Shown in pieces: positions 1 through 13,304 of a stretch of DNA of 64,000 nt. Positions within the stretch are counted from its first letter, which is position 1. The number at the start of each line of letters is the position of its first letter. This stretch comes from Struthio camelus (taxonomy: Eukaryota > Chordata > Aves > Struthioniformes > Struthionidae). Location: NCBI RefSeq assembly GCF_040807025.1, contig NC_090954.1, forward strand, positions 18,232,501-18,296,500. Reading direction: 5' to 3'. The position numbers and the translations under genes are program-made. A model generated the notes under the pieces. The model did not search any database and was not told the origin of the DNA. It saw only the letters and a list, made by a program, of their open reading frames with translations.

Positions 1-1494
1 TCTTAAAAATCCGTCATTTCTAAGATGTTAGAAATGAAAAACCTAAATAGCATCCTACTAGCTTTTACGGAACCCTTATTAGCACTCCAAGATCATAAGA
101 ATACCAGAAGTTATAAATTCTGTGTGTCTTTCGGTTTTGCATATGACTTTTAGGCTGTCATTCTCTCATAAAACAGCAAGACAATTTGAAAGTTTCTATG
201 GATTCCAAGAGGGCCATAATTTCACCCTACACTTAATCCAGTTTAACTACGGACTTCCACAAAAAGAGTGATCACACTCCATCGTCACTCTTCTCCCTCA
301 CCTGCAGTAGGGTGTCCTAACAGTTAACACGGGGAGTCCAACCAATCAGCTGATCCGTAAACGCCGGAACATGACTCTGAACCAGATCAGTTCACCTTCA
401 GAAAGCAGCCTGTTGTTAGGTCACGAAGCTGCATAATGAGGCTGGGTTGCACACTACTGAACCTGATGCCAATACCAGCTCACAACACTGCCAGTCTTCT
501 CTTTCCCCAGCGTATTGTGGCTCTTTGTGCCATAGCACAACAGCTTGCGAAGCTTCACAGTTAAGTAGATCAGGGAACTTGTGAGTCACAGAATAGCTGG
601 GGTTGGAAGGGACCTCTGGAGATAATCTGGCCCAACCACCGTAAAATATTTTTGTGGGGTTTTAGAAACTTAAGTAGCTCTGCTGTACAAATTGTGACCC
701 TTCCCACAAACAGTCGTGCTGGGCCAACACAGGACTGGCACGAGAATGGAAATACAAGCAGATTTTGAAACAACGCATTTGGTATCATCAAAAGTCTTCT
801 TGCCTTTAGAACCTCAAGAGGACTGTGGCCATTTTCAAACAAAGACATGGGCATACCATATACTGTGACACATTCCCAGCTAGTAATAACACTGCAGTAA
901 TAACGTCAGATAGAAACTCTACCTGAACAAATGATCAATTTTAATCATCAAGAGGAGTCGAAACACCTCAGAAAAATCCCAAAACCTCTTTGCTGTTGAA
1001 AAGACTGCCTTATAGATATTCACTCAGTCACAAATCTATAAACAACATACTGGGCTAATTTCATCAGAATAATCAGGCCCACACCTCTATATAAAATATC
1101 CTTCATAAAAGCAAGGCTGGAGAAAACTATCAAAGATTGCATAGGAAAGAAAATCCAAAGTGAAGTAAGCACCACAGCAGTTTAAGTACACTTCCCATCA
1201 GAGAAAAACACAGATGAGAAAATGGTTATCTTCCAGAAAGGTGTCCTGCATTTCACTGCATTAACAGAAGTTTTACTTAGCTGTCAGCCTCAGATCAACA
1301 TCTCAGCAGTCCCCTCCCAGCCCTTCTTCACGTCTATTATGACAACAGCAGGAAGCGTATTTCTAGATTAACATACTTAGTAGACTAAAAACCAAGTGAA
1401 TAGTTAATAATCTCCAAGCATTCCACAGTTCCTCAAAACACTGGTTGTAGCAATGCTTTTTAGCGCAACTTCAATATGAGGAAAGATAGGCTAC
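1..1494 (-). other. PANK3: PANK3 intron 2 (partial)
   Basis: This sequence lies downstream of PANK3 exon 2 and contains no match to PANK3 exon 3. It holds one short CR1 LINE fragment near 587-648; otherwise I see only unique AT-rich sequence. The microRNA gene miR-103-1, known to sit in a later PANK3 intron in vertebrates, would be further left and is not in the window. Confidence 0.75.
587..648 (-). mobile_element. CR1 LINE 3'-end fragment
   Basis: The plus strand reads cacagaatagctggggttgg followed by aagggacctctggagata and a cccaacc-type tail. This is the reverse complement of the highly recognisable 3' end of avian CR1 retrotransposons, so the element is on the minus strand with its 3' end near 587. 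It is a very short, 5'-truncated copy, with no coding capacity. Confidence 0.85.
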
Positions 1495-1851
1495 CTACTG
1501 TGCGAAAGTCTTCTTCAAACTTATAAGCGCCACCTCCGGTGGCGCAAAGCACCGTATGTAGTGTTGAAAAGTTTTTATTTCTTCCCATTTGGATAAAAGT
1601 GGGCAAATCATGAGTTGGAAATCGAATAAAGTGCAAGTTTCCTCTTCGACCAAAAATCGTTAAGTCTTTCAGTTCAAGGTGGACATCTCGAATGCCAGTG
1701 GATCCATAGGCTACATTAGAAGTCAGATATTTGCGGATACTCTTCAAGCTTTCAACTTCTTCCTGCTCCTCCTCTGCAGTGATATCAATAGGTTCAAAAT
1801 ATGCAAGTTTCACCAAAGTTCCCCCAATGTCCATGCCAAACCATGGAAAAG
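1495..1851 (-). CDS. PANK3: PANK3 coding exon 2 (pantothenate kinase 3, partial gene)
   Basis: Pantothenate kinase 3 phosphorylates pantothenate (vitamin B5) with ATP in the first, rate-limiting step of coenzyme A synthesis; the family enzyme is cytosolic and feedback-inhibited by acyl-CoA. The translation matches the family nearly residue for residue from about residue 10 to 128 of the roughly 370-residue protein. It carries the N-terminal nucleotide-binding motif DIGGTLVK, the acidic stretch AEEEQEEVE, and the motif [12 protein letters not shown]. The catalytic Glu (about residue 138 in human PANK3) would fall in the next exon, outside the window. The acceptor CTCCACAG sits at 1852; the first two bases complete the Ser codon begun by exon 1. 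The donor is ambiguous: GTAGGTAGCC allows an exon end at 1495 (after TAG, used here) or at 1499. No sequence coding for exon 3 was found down to position 1. PANK1 and PANK2 are less likely: the exon 1 peptide and the SLIT3 neighbour point to PANK3. Confidence 0.95.
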
Positions 1852-1886
1852 CTGTGGAGATACAATCATCGATCCATTAGCTTTGT

Positions 1887-1907
1887 AAAAAAAAAAAAAA
1901 AAAAAAA
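1887..1907. repeat. A21 homopolymer next to PANK3 exon 2 acceptor
   Basis: Twenty-one A on the plus strand, i.e. U21 in the PANK3 pre-mRNA, 35 bases upstream of exon 2. It lies in the position of the branch-point/polypyrimidine region and could reinforce it. Confidence 0.9.
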
Positions 1908-4682
1908 GCCAAAGCAATACATTCAATTTAAGACTAAACCAACACTATGCTTTTCAACAAGGAAGATATTAAGAAAAATCCCTGTACAGAAAACTAGCCA
2001 AAAAAAAGTTTGAAGCAGACAGGAACAAAAATGTAGTCCTCATTTCCATTAAATGACCTTATATACCTAGCTGGTGAAAGGTAAAATGGAACAATGAGCA
2101 ACTCTCCTTTTTATATACACAATGCTGTGTGACATGAGCTCAGAACATCCAACTCAACACTCCAAAAACAGTACTCAATTTAATCACACTTTTTTTAAAA
2201 GGATAAAGTTTTAAAATAACCTTCATTCCTAAAACTGAATTTTAGGCATGTTTTAGCACAAAAACTGCAATGCACATTTGTGAGAAAACAGATTATTCCT
2301 TATAGGTGACAGCAGTGACAGGACAGCTATTCATCCTCCAATAGTTATTTTCTCCTGACCACATAACACATTAAACATGTATTTGGGAAGGAAACACTAA
2401 TTTCTTTGCAAGTTTTTTAAAAATGGACACAGTTAAGATGATCAATTTCTGAAAGTGAACTGCTCATATAACCCTTCGAATTACAAAGGGCTAGCGACAA
2501 ATATTAAGTACGTGAAAGACAGAAAATTAACAACAAAATATCTAGGTACTACTTTCCTTTTTCTTATCTTGGATAAGAAGGAAGAATTTCTGTACCATAA
2601 AAAACCAATAACACCAAAATACCAGTATTTTGACTTTATTTTCTGTTTCCTGCCATGACTGCAAAAAGATTCTCTTAACAGGGATTCTATCATTTATGCT
2701 ATCTTGAACTGTCATTTGACTATGCCTGTATCAATAAACCTTTGTAACTGTGAGGTGAAAGAGCATCTCAGCAACTCTACAGCAAACAAAATACCTTTAT
2801 CTTAGTGTTTCCTCCCACGTGACAGCTCCCAGAAACAGTTTCAGAAACTTAATTTGTAACTTTAAGAACAATCCTGAACATCCAGCTAGGAATACTGTAT
2901 TTTCTTTTCCTAATCGACACAATCTAGTGTTTTCAAAAAAATTCTGTAGAGTTCTTGTATTTCTTCAGATGCAATTAATATATTATAGAAGCACGAAACT
3001 CATGAACAAAAACAACAAAAAAGTGAGCATGTTCATCAAGAACAAGATTTAGTTTAACTCATGTTGGATTTACATTACCAGTAGGGATTTATCATTGGGA
3101 AGAAAGGCCTACCAAAATATTTTAACATATGTAGTCAAGGCTGGCTGCAAGCCATATCATTTATAACATGAGTGCAAAAGTTAAAAGAAAAAAAACTTAA
3201 AAGTTGCCTCAACTTTCAGGAATGGATATTCAGAGAATATTGCCAGACACGAACAAAACCCGACCAAGTCAGTAACTTCACTGATTTCATAAAACAGATG
3301 TATTTAAAAACAAGAATGATTTGAGTAAGATTTAACTCCAAGGGGGAATAAAGATATTCTAAACCCAGCAAAAATGAGAAGACGAGAGATAAAGGCACAT
3401 TTCAGGAGTTCTTTATTTGATCCTTTAACAGATGGGTTTTAATTCTGTTTTTAAGCCTCAGTACTACCTGAGGGAATTTTAGTACTAAGCTATTTCTGCA
3501 GCGTTAACATGTCAGAAGAGATAGCAAGGACAGCTGTTGCCATGGTGTGAACCTAAGAACATGAGTGCTACTAAAATTTAGATTAATAATATTCTAGATT
3601 AAACAAAACAAAAAGGGACTTATTTAGTAAAAATGTAAATGACTTCATAATTGAGGCCCTCCTTCCTCCATGAACCATTCAGCTCAGTTACAAGACAACA
3701 GCTGAGATTAAGCATATAACTAAGCAGAATGTAAAAAAGGTATTCCCTTAAAAACTTGATGCTTGACTTGTTTGCACTGAGACTCTGGACATAAAAAAAA
3801 TTGTTTTCTCGTTCGATCACAATTAATTGATGATTTATTAAGCAATTTCACTAAGTTTCAGTTGTAAATAACGTCACAAGGTCACAAACGCAGATGGGAC
3901 GTTTTATTCACCCAGCAGACCAGAAAGGGGTTTGCAGGAGTCAATCTAATTCATTCAGTATTTATCTAGGACTCGGTTAGCTAAGTATTACCTAAAGTAC
4001 TCAGGATCGTTCCCAGTCAGTGGGCCTACTGGATAACTAAAACATAGTCTTCCACAATACGAAGAAAGAAGGGAAAGTACATGCTACAAGTCTAGGGAAC
4101 ATGTGGTCCAACTCATGTATGTTTACAAGAAGATCCACAGCATCCCACCTGAAATGAGCCAAAGGCTTTCCCAAATATATCATTAGTCTGAGTTCTAAAG
4201 ATCTTACGGCTTGTGAATCTTGCGCACCAAATAAAAAAAGATCAGGGAGAATACTTAACGATCAGGAAGTTTATTCCATAAATAGAACGATCCCATTTTT
4301 CAGCATAAAATATGTTCCTATGCCATTCAAAATCAGTTTTCTGGGTTAACTGGGTGGTCTTAACAACAATTTAATAATTTTGAGACTGAAGAAAAGGGTC
4401 AGTTTTCACTTCTGCTACAAAACCAAAGCAGCTGTACATTCTTCTATTAAAAATTTGTCAAGATTTGCTTCGTTCAAGTTCTGTTTGCCAGGTGAGGAGG
4501 CAGTTCTGACAGGCAACGAAGCCCAGGGGCCATTACCTTAGTATTCACAGCATTCATACCAGCAACCTGGATGCAGACATTGCAGCTCACATTCTTGCAT
4601 ACGTAAGCCATAGTCATTGGATTTAAATATAGGCCTGTCCAGGAAAATTAATGCGCTTTCTCTTTCCAGCCTTAAAAGGGGC

Positions 4683-4711
4683 TATATGTATATATATTTT
4701 ACATATGTATT

Positions 4712-4761
<50 letters not shown>

Positions 4762-4762
4762 A
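4683..4762. repeat. (TA)n microsatellite
   Basis: Alternating TA for about 17 units around 4717-4751, with interrupted TATATG/TATATAA flanks. It lies in PANK3 intron 1. Confidence 0.95.
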
Positions 4763-7700
4763 GAGTATACAATGAGCTGAACACCATCTGCAATTTTGGG
4801 ACTGTGAGGTTGTATGATTATCCATATTTGAGCTACCTTTTTTCAAATATTAGAAATCCATTGATCCTACAGAGAGTTAGAACATAGCTGTGTGTATGTA
4901 TGGACACAATTTGGAACCTCGGGACCTCTCCCTCCCTCCCCCCGCCCGTCCGCCAAACCTTTTCCTGTAGCCTTCAAATCAGTAAAGTTTGCTTTGGGTA
5001 AAGTACAGCTGAGAATCTTTCCTATATGGATGTGGGGGATGGAGAAAAAGAAACCCATGTAAATATACCAGTTCCTCTTCCAAATACTGAAAAATGTGGT
5101 TTCATTTGCAGGGTTAAAATCAGGCCACAGAGAGACTCAGTATGAAGGACTAGCCAGAAAACTACAGACATCACGCTCAAGTTTCCTACAGCACTTCCGC
5201 TCCACAAAACCGTCAAGCTAGTTGTGGCAATGACTACAGAAGATGACACATCTACTTTTATATCATCCCACACAAGGAATCTGTGTATTACTTTACACTA
5301 CATACATTGACCACTCTGCCTAAGATGCTGTTGCTACTATTTGGGACATGTTCAAAGCACAACATCTTTCACTCTTACATATGGATAGCTGCAGCACAAT
5401 TGCTGGTACAGTCTCATCAATTCCATGAAACACTCTATTCTGAGATAGATAGTTTTGTCTTTGAAAGCTGCCTCTGAACCAAAATAGCACAGAGCACATC
5501 TTGGGCTGAGGATACATAAATGATTTTATAAAAAGTATTTTCATATTAATATCTGTAGGTCATGCTTTCTTCTGAGCGAAAGATCTAGAAGCAGAATGAC
5601 AGCAGCGCAATCTTAGGAAACAAACAGCAACAACAACAAAATAGACATTAGGTTGATCCTCACTGCTGTGCTAGTTAAAGAAATGTGTCTGTCTCAAGCT
5701 TACAGCTCTGCAGATACCAGGTTTTTAGGACTCCCGTAACTGTATCCATCATTCTGCAGCTTCAATTCTTAAGGAGTACCAATGCACCTACAGTAAAACT
5801 GGGCTTTTTCTGCAGCTCTATGGGTATTTGATCACGGAAAGAGTTTTCTCAGCTCTTCCTCTTCAGAATTGTTCTACTTTCTTGGAAGACTCTAAAAAAG
5901 TGAGGTAGAGCTCAGAAATTTTCCTTGTGGAGAATTAAATCATTATTCACAGAATAAATCCATTGCCTTGTCTTTTCAAAGTTTTTATCTTTGTGGAGGT
6001 CAATTGCATTTTGAATACTGAACAGAAAAGTAGAAGCTGAACTTTTTACTGAACAAGCTTAACTGCATAAAACTGCTTCAGAAAAATGTTTTCTATTTCT
6101 AGGAAGTCAAACCAAGCTCTATTTAAGGGACGTACATATTTTTAACCATCGGAGAAAGACAAAATATCCACAGCAGAACACAAACTTGGACAGGCAAAAA
6201 ACATACTGCTTAGTGTGCTACTTCACACCAAATTAAACCGTCTTCAACAGGACAGCAAAAGGAGCATCACAATACCCAGCCTTCTCAATTCCAAATCCAG
6301 ATTTTATTTCACTCCCCGGCTCTGCCAGGAACCACTGTGGGGCCTATATTGCAACAGCAACCAGGAACCTTTGCTATAAAGCAACTACTTGTTCTGTATG
6401 TGTTATAAAGCTGGCTTTCAGAGGCAAGCTGCTCATAATTAAGAAACTAAGAGTATTTCCTAGAACTGCCTCCTGCAATTTAGAGAAGCACATCCCATGC
6501 AGGAAGAGTGCTATCACAAATACGCTGTGTTCAAGTAACAATGTAACAGTTCTACTGAATAAGAAAATCCAATTTGATGGGGTTTTATTATTATTATTAT
6601 TTAGAGCTATGCAGATAATCCTCATTCTGTTGTGTTTGCACTTCTCAAGTTTTTGGTGTATAAGTTTTTTGGTGTATATATTTTTTGGCAGCAATCCTAA
6701 GATTACTTATGTCTTATCATACCAGGTCTTCAAATGCTAACAGAAAATAATTATGATAAAAATCTTTCTCAGCCCGCTATAAGCATGAAGTCTGATACAT
6801 TTTCCTTTCTTATGCATTCTGCTTCATCAGAGCAGAGGGCCTTCCAAGTTCTCTTCTCAAATCATGTAGTAGTATTTTGATTTCACATGCCCACTTTGGA
6901 TCCAAAGCTGTATTTTCACAACTGTAGGAAGCGTACACTCGAACACTTAACTATTTCCCCCTTCTTTGGTCAAGAATAAGATTTTTCCAGTTTAACATTA
7001 TATTTGTATTTAGCCAATTAGATTTTAAAGACGAGAAACAAATTCTTGTCCCTGATAAGTTCTTTCCTATGAATGTAACAATGCAGATTTGCAACATAAC
7101 TACCTCTAAAATGCTTTCTTCTCCTCACTGGAGCATAAGAGTCTGTTCCAGTCCTATATTAAATTAACAAGGAATTAGCCTTTGAAGAGGAGAACTACTT
7201 CCTAACTTACTGGGAAGGAATTGTCTACTGTGAGAAACTTTTACAGCTCTCTGTAAGCGATAGCACAAAACAGGCTACCAGATTTTATGCCAGCTTTGTA
7301 AGGTGGCTTGTATTTTCCACACAAACCACGCATGGATCAAAACCTTTGGCTCATTTCTTGTGGCTCAGACAACGCCTAGGGACAATGTTGGGTTGTTTTA
7401 TTTTAAAAACTGACAGCAACTGATAGTGCCAATGACACAAACTTCCACAGCTTATATTAGTACGCTTGGTTTTTCTGTGTTTCTACTGGCCCAGAAATGA
7501 GAATGGCAAAACCTGATAAAAGACAGAATCTCCATTTTACCTTCCCTAAATAACTCTAATGCCTTATGTGGAGTGATGTTCCAAACTTTTTTCCCCAGGG
7601 AGGAGGTAAGACTGTTGGACCACTTCAAAAACAACTGTGAATTTCAGAACAAATGCCAAATATTAAGTATACTGCAAGTCACAATTCCATACTGGCTGAA

Positions 7701-8258
7701 AATGTAAGAAAGGAAGATTTTCATGTAACTGCAAGAAAACTTGTTTTTGCCAGCACTGTAACAGTTTTTTTGTGAAAGCAAGCAATATGATCAGTTTTTA
7801 TGCATAAAATATATCTTCTAATCTTGCTCAGTATGGCCTTTGGTAACAAAACTTTGAATCTGCTCTTAGCCATTAACTGTCAAGAAAAAATAAGTTCACT
7901 ATGCAGAACTCGTTATACTGTACTATTGCGCAGTTTGTGTTAAACAATAGGCACTTAAACTAAATGTATTTTGCCATTTTTCTATTAAAATTTTCCTCTA
8001 TATACATGTACATATTCTTATGCCTTTGGTATTTGCCCAAAATATAATCTGCATACAACCGAATAAAATTAATGGGAAACTGTAATACCTAAGTCAGAAG
8101 TCTGAAGAGACCAGCATGTCTAATGGGACAAGTTAGGAGAAAGCATACCTAGGATCTTTGACCTGCTAAATCAAGACAGTTCAACATTAAGGCTAGAAAG
8201 CAAGCTTCCTTTGTTGTACCAATGTCACGCAGATGTGTAAACATGAGCATTTAGAGAA

Positions 8259-8297
8259 CAAAGTACGTACCAAAGTACGTACCTTGTACGTACGTTA
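8259..8297. repeat. GTACGTAC palindrome cluster
   Basis: Three copies of the self-complementary GTACGTAC, two of them inside a repeat 'caaagtacgtac' and the third as 'cttgtacgtac'. The cluster can form a hairpin because the third copy is in inverted arrangement relative to the first two. Confidence 0.8.
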
Positions 8298-9336
8298 AGC
8301 GTTCTCAGCCCTTAAGATACCCGAGTGTTTCTCCGCTTAGCCACTTTTGTGACAAGTTTTTGCTTTAAATATCCCAAGTCCCTCACATACTAGATTTGGG
8401 CTGGGTAAAAGTCAACATTCCTTACAGAAGATTCAACCTTCCTCTCCAACCGAATGCTGAAAACTCAGTATCTCATTTCAGATTTTAAGACGAACATACA
8501 CAAAGAGCAACTCAATGGCAAGAAAAGCAGTCACCTCAAATTTGCATATAATTTCTCTACAAAACATCGCTTCAAAAATTAATCCAGTTCAACAAAGTAC
8601 TTTAACCCTGTAAAACAAATGACAGACTCAGTACTTGGCTAGTTGTAGTCTTTTTACATAACATATTACGCTGTGGTAGTAGATCATATTGAATATGTAA
8701 TCATCAAACCACAAACAAGGATGTGCATAACAGAGTAAAAATGCAATTGTTATTCTAGGATCACATGTCAAGAGTTTGTGTACAAAACAAAGGTAATTAC
8801 TCCACTCTCCTAGGCTATGGGGCAGTTTCAACTAGATTACCACTGCCAGATTACTGCTTCCTACATTGGAAAGACGCTTTAAAAAAAAAAAAAAAAGGCT
8901 CCAGGAGAGAAAACAAAATTAAGAGATCTAGCATCACCAAGAAGATTTGTCAAAGCATCTCATTTTGTTTTCTGAGAAACAGATGTTTCTCAAACTACAT
9001 GTCGTATTTCTTTTCCTTCTCTTCACTTTCACTCTGCAATACATTTGGAAACACTCCCCATGTGTAAGCCCATAATGGCCTGGCATTTCACACCCAACAT
9101 CCCTGTCTAGTCTGGCAGAGCTTGCCCGGTCCAAGAAGCAAAGAAGCACTCAGCTACGGCCTTTCACTTGGAGATGGTGTTTGTCTCCAGTTACCAGAAG
9201 CTCCCCAGCAGCATAATTGAAACTGCTGGACTAGGAAGTAAATGACTGGGTAGGGGGGAATGGGTAACCAAATAAAAGTTTTAGACTGATCAAATCTTGG
9301 ACACATTCCCTAGTGGGAAGGCAAATAGCAATTAAA

Positions 9337-9348
9337 CCCCCCCCCCCC
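9337..9348. repeat. C12 homopolymer
   Basis: Twelve C on the plus strand, in PANK3 intron 1. Confidence 0.9.
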
Positions 9349-10539
9349 AAGTCATTTATTGACAATTTAAAATCTGAGTATCCAGTAATGACAGCATTTC
9401 TTGGTACAGGAAGTAATATCTGCAGTAAAACATATCTGACATGCACTGTTACATTCTTCTACAAAGATTTCCCATTCCTCTCATTTACTCTACTGGAAAA
9501 CTTCTCCATCAAATTCTGCAAACTCAACATGCTTTTCGGTGAAGGCGTCTCTAACACGCTATAGAAAAGCCACATTTATAGGTGGGACTGCAGGTGGTCA
9601 TCTGCAATTACTGCAACTGTTCTTCATTAGGTTTATCCCATCTACAAACAGATACCACGTAAAGCTAGACAAGACAAAATACTGCTACCTTTATCTTCTC
9701 CCTCCTTGTTTAACTGTTAATTTTATTGACATTTCAGCAGAAATCTCTTGGGAGAGAAGTATTTTTATTATAGTGAGATATGCTATGCAGACACATAATC
9801 TTAGACTTATAGATAAACACAGTATAAACTGTGCCTGACAGTATTATTATTAGAATTACATTTTTAAACTGCAGCAGAATTCGAGCCTGTAACATCAGAT
9901 TACGGCTAATATCAGCTTTCAAAGATTTAATAAAAAATAACAACATGTTACAACTAAGCAGTAAGATCTATGAATAGAAAAATCTATTTAAAGAAATCCT
10001 CCAGCAACTTAAATGGATTTTTCCTCAATTCCACTACACAAATTCTCCATGGAATCACCATGCACATGATGACTATGTGTGTCTGTAGAACCAGATTAGA
10101 TAAGATTTTAATCTCTCTTTTCTATTAACACAGCGTTTTGCAAATTTCTACTGTGTACCTTTTTATACCTTAGTAAGTCTGTATTCCCTTTAAGGGAGAC
10201 ATAGGCATTTGTTCTTAAATTTTATTTTTATGAACTATTCATAAACACGCTGTAAATAAGTAACATGTACTATGCACTAAACATCAGAAGTCTTGGCATT
10301 TCCTTCAGTTTATTACATTTTAGAGCCAAGGTCAAGAACCCAACCTCACCTGAGGAGCACAGTGTTCTGGGCCTTTCCTTCTCTCTCACTCCCATCTTCC
10401 CTTAAGATGTATCTCATGGGATAGCAGCTCTGCAAGATGCTTTGCTCTCATATGTATCACCTTCACCCCAAATAACCTCTGGAAGTTCCTTCCACAAGAA
10501 CCAGCCATTCTTTCTCATCTGGATTTCCCCAGAAGAGTT

Positions 10540-10830
10540 AACGTACAAACGTTCGTTGGAAGGGACCTCAGGAGGTCTTCTAGTCCATCTTCTCATTCAA
10601 ATGATTAGGGCTATTAACAAACACGAGATGAGGTGAACCACAGCTTTGCCTAGCCAAGTCATGAAAACCTCCAAAGTTTTCCAAGAAACCTTCAAAGATG
10701 GAGATTCCACAGCCTCTATCGTTTCCAATATTATACTAACTTCTTACTAAAAGTTTTTCCTAATGTCCAATCCGAACCGCTGCTATCCTCCTTCAGAAAT
10801 GCCTGTCACTTCCCATCATGTGCAAAGGAA
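10540..10830 (-). mobile_element. CR1 LINE 3'-end fragment, diverged
   Basis: The plus strand contains ttggaagggacctcaggagg, then gaaaacctccaaagttt, gatggagattccacagcctc and aaagtttttcctaatgtcca in the order found in the reverse complement of the CR1 3' region. It is clearly more diverged than the copy at 587. The right limit is approximate. It lies inside PANK3 intron 1 and is inactive. Confidence 0.85.
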
Positions 10831-12045
10831 ATTTAAAAGTTTCTTTACTAGACTCTTCCAGGAGTCTCAATACCGGAAGCCATGTTTCACAAATTCAGCT
10901 ACACTTCTCACAAACTGTTTTTATTACTACAAAAGTAGGAACAGCACTAGCCAGCTGAAGATTTTTAAATGGAGGATCACGCAAACATGCCTAGGCATTG
11001 TATCCGCATCAGATACTTACATTCAGCAAGCACCGCCATTTTACTGTCCCCACTTTTACTACAACCACAGCATCTAGTCATTGCAACCATGTTTTCTTTC
11101 ATAAGGCTAAATGTTGCTTTAGCCTATCTATACTTGTATCTGTAATCTTCTCAATTCTACTTTGTAGGCACTTATCAACAGATAAACAACCTCAGTTTAA
11201 GCAACAGTCAACCATTCCCCCTGCCCCACCCCATATCAAATTTGGCTCCAGCAGAGATGATTAAATACTCACATCCTCCAAGAAACATATACTGACTCAA
11301 CAATGGTACCGAAAAACGTCCAGAAGTGTCTTATACTGTCTGGTTATTAATTACTTGACTAAAAGTGCTTTTCTGAGCCTGGCTCAGCTTTTAGGTACTG
11401 TCAAATCCATGGCAGTATTTGGGCACCAAACGTCACGTGTATCGTGTAATTTTCAATCTTAAGTCCTTTTGTGGATCTGCTCTTTTTCAAACATCCAGCT
11501 TTTCTCCCACTTTAGTCAGTTTGACTAACTACTTTGCTTCTAATCAGAGGCAAAGGTTTGCAAAATGAGTCTAAAGTTCACTAGGAAACTAAGTGCAGTT
11601 ACCTTTTAAAAAAGCCACCAGCTTAAACAGCTTTAAAATATGTAATGTTAACAAGACAAGATGAAACAAACTCAGTTTGACATTGTATTCTCTCCTTCCA
11701 TTGGTTAGAAGCTGTGAAGATATAAATTTTCAATCTCCTTCTTATGCATCATGTAAAACCAACATAAAAGTTCAGGTTCAAGAACTGGAAGCCTGCAACT
11801 ACAAATGTTGTATATTTAAACAGCTAAATCCCATGTTTAAATAACAATGCCAGATGTCACCAACAAGTTTTAAGTCTACCACTACAGAAAAGAAGTCAGG
11901 GAGGCCCAGCTGCGATGCTCCTGAAATGAACGGTATTCTGTTAGAAGCAACCACACTCTCACTATTTGAAATTACCAAACCACTGTAAAGTTTTATGGCC
12001 AATTATTGCTTCAGAGTCATGATATCACTCCTTAAATATCATAGC

Positions 12046-12061
12046 GGGGGGGGGGGGGGGG
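12046..12061. repeat. G16 homopolymer
   Basis: Sixteen consecutive G on the plus strand, in PANK3 intron 1. Confidence 0.95.
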
Positions 12062-12667
12062 AAGTTGTCTGAGCTGTATTTCTCCTAAACACAATCAGAG
12101 ACAACTCAGAAATTTCAACACACTGGCATTAGTAACAGGTGACAGCTAATTGGATGGATATTTAGGGCTTCCCTTGACAGACCAAAAAGAATATTAAATA
12201 TTTTCACAGTCTCACTCAATTCCATATTTACAGATATGTCCAGATCCATGCTAGCACTTCCTGTATTACATATCTGTTCAGTGATTTGTTTTTGTTGGGC
12301 TGCTCAAGCAACATCTTGGAATATATACTTCCTATATAAGTTTTCAGTTACATACTTTCCATTACATAGGAATGAAAATAACAGCAGGTCTAGGTCTTCA
12401 GGACTAGCTTTTTTCTTTTTTTAATCCTTTCAGGAACTCACTCTGAAAATAGTCTTTAAAGTATGATAAAAAGAAAAAAACTACTTTAAGTCAGCAGAGT
12501 GATACCTACGTCCCTTTCAGCTAAGGCACGCCTTCCGTGCAACTTTGACGGATCTACCTCTTCTGCATATACCTGTGACTTGTACAGCTGACCAGTTGTT
12601 AACCAGGGAAAAGAATCCTCACCTATATGCTACTTTATCAAAATCAAATTCCCTCTTCCCACAAAAA

Positions 12668-12693
12668 GGGTAGCCTTAGACTGGTAGCCTTAG
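12668..12693. repeat. Short tandem duplication
   Basis: ggtagccttagact is followed at once by ggtagccttagaca, a duplication of about 14 bases in PANK3 intron 1. Confidence 0.8.
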
Positions 12694-13276
12694 ACATTTT
12701 GTTTGCATTCACCTGAGCCCGAACCCTGTTTCTGCCCTTCAAAAGAAATGGGATATTTCAAAATAATAAACAGTAAGCGATATTATTAAGATTACTGCTA
12801 CTAAAGGAAAGCATTGATCATACTTCAGGATAACTTCAGGATAACTGTAGCCAGGTTTTAAGACTATATTGCTCTCGCTAAAAATCAGAAGTCTATAAGC
12901 CCTTAAAAAGCAAAATTTTAGCACTTGCAGGCACATGACGTGCAGCGTTGAGTAACACTGATGAAACGCCCACTTCAAAAACATGACGGTACGCTCTCAA
13001 AAACCTCCTCGGGTCACTTTCTATTCAAAAAGCAGGAGTCCTTCTACTGCTGACACCCGACTTCAGCCGCCAGACCCGTAGCACCACCCAAACGAAACCT
13101 TACTGAAAAGGGACAGAGAGGAGGGGGGCAGGCAGCTCCCAAGCTCGTCAGCCACGACCACCTGAAAGACGAGCTCCAGCTCCCCGAAACCCCCTCCCCA
13201 TCGCGTTCACCGACGCAGCTCCCTGCTGGCCGGGGCAGGAGAGGCCAGGCGCGGGCACCGCGGCTCCCAGGCTTAC

Positions 13277-13304
13277 ATGGCTTCTTGGCATCCTTGATCT
13301 TCAT
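13277..13304 (-). CDS. PANK3: PANK3 coding exon 1 (start codon exon)
   Basis: The exon encodes MKIKDAKKP plus the first base of the next Ser codon, then a strong donor CCAT|GTAAGC. This is the known short N-terminus of PANK3, and its phase (one base carried over) fits exon 2 at 1851. The start context is GCGCC-ATG-A, with a G at -3. The exon lies at the downstream edge of a large CpG island, as expected for a housekeeping gene. The joined N-terminus reads from Met1 through [12 protein letters not shown]. Nothing is missing or frameshifted. Confidence 0.95.

Larger units (their letters stand above)
1852..13276 (-). other. PANK3: PANK3 intron 1
   Basis: This is an 11.4 kb first intron, GTAAGC at the 5' end and CCACAG at the 3' end. 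It is AT-rich and mostly unique sequence. It holds a CR1 remnant (about 10.54-10.83 kb), a TA microsatellite (4.68-4.76 kb), an A21 run (1887-1907) close to the acceptor, a C12 run (9337-9348), a G16 run (12046-12061) and a small GTACGTAC cluster (8259-8297). No coding exon was recognised. The ORFs inside are short and lack similarity to anything known to me. Confidence 0.85.

Noticed and set aside
1..1460. PANK3 exon 3
   Set aside because: Nothing matching the expected LHLHKLDELDCL-type peptide could be found, so it must lie outside the window.
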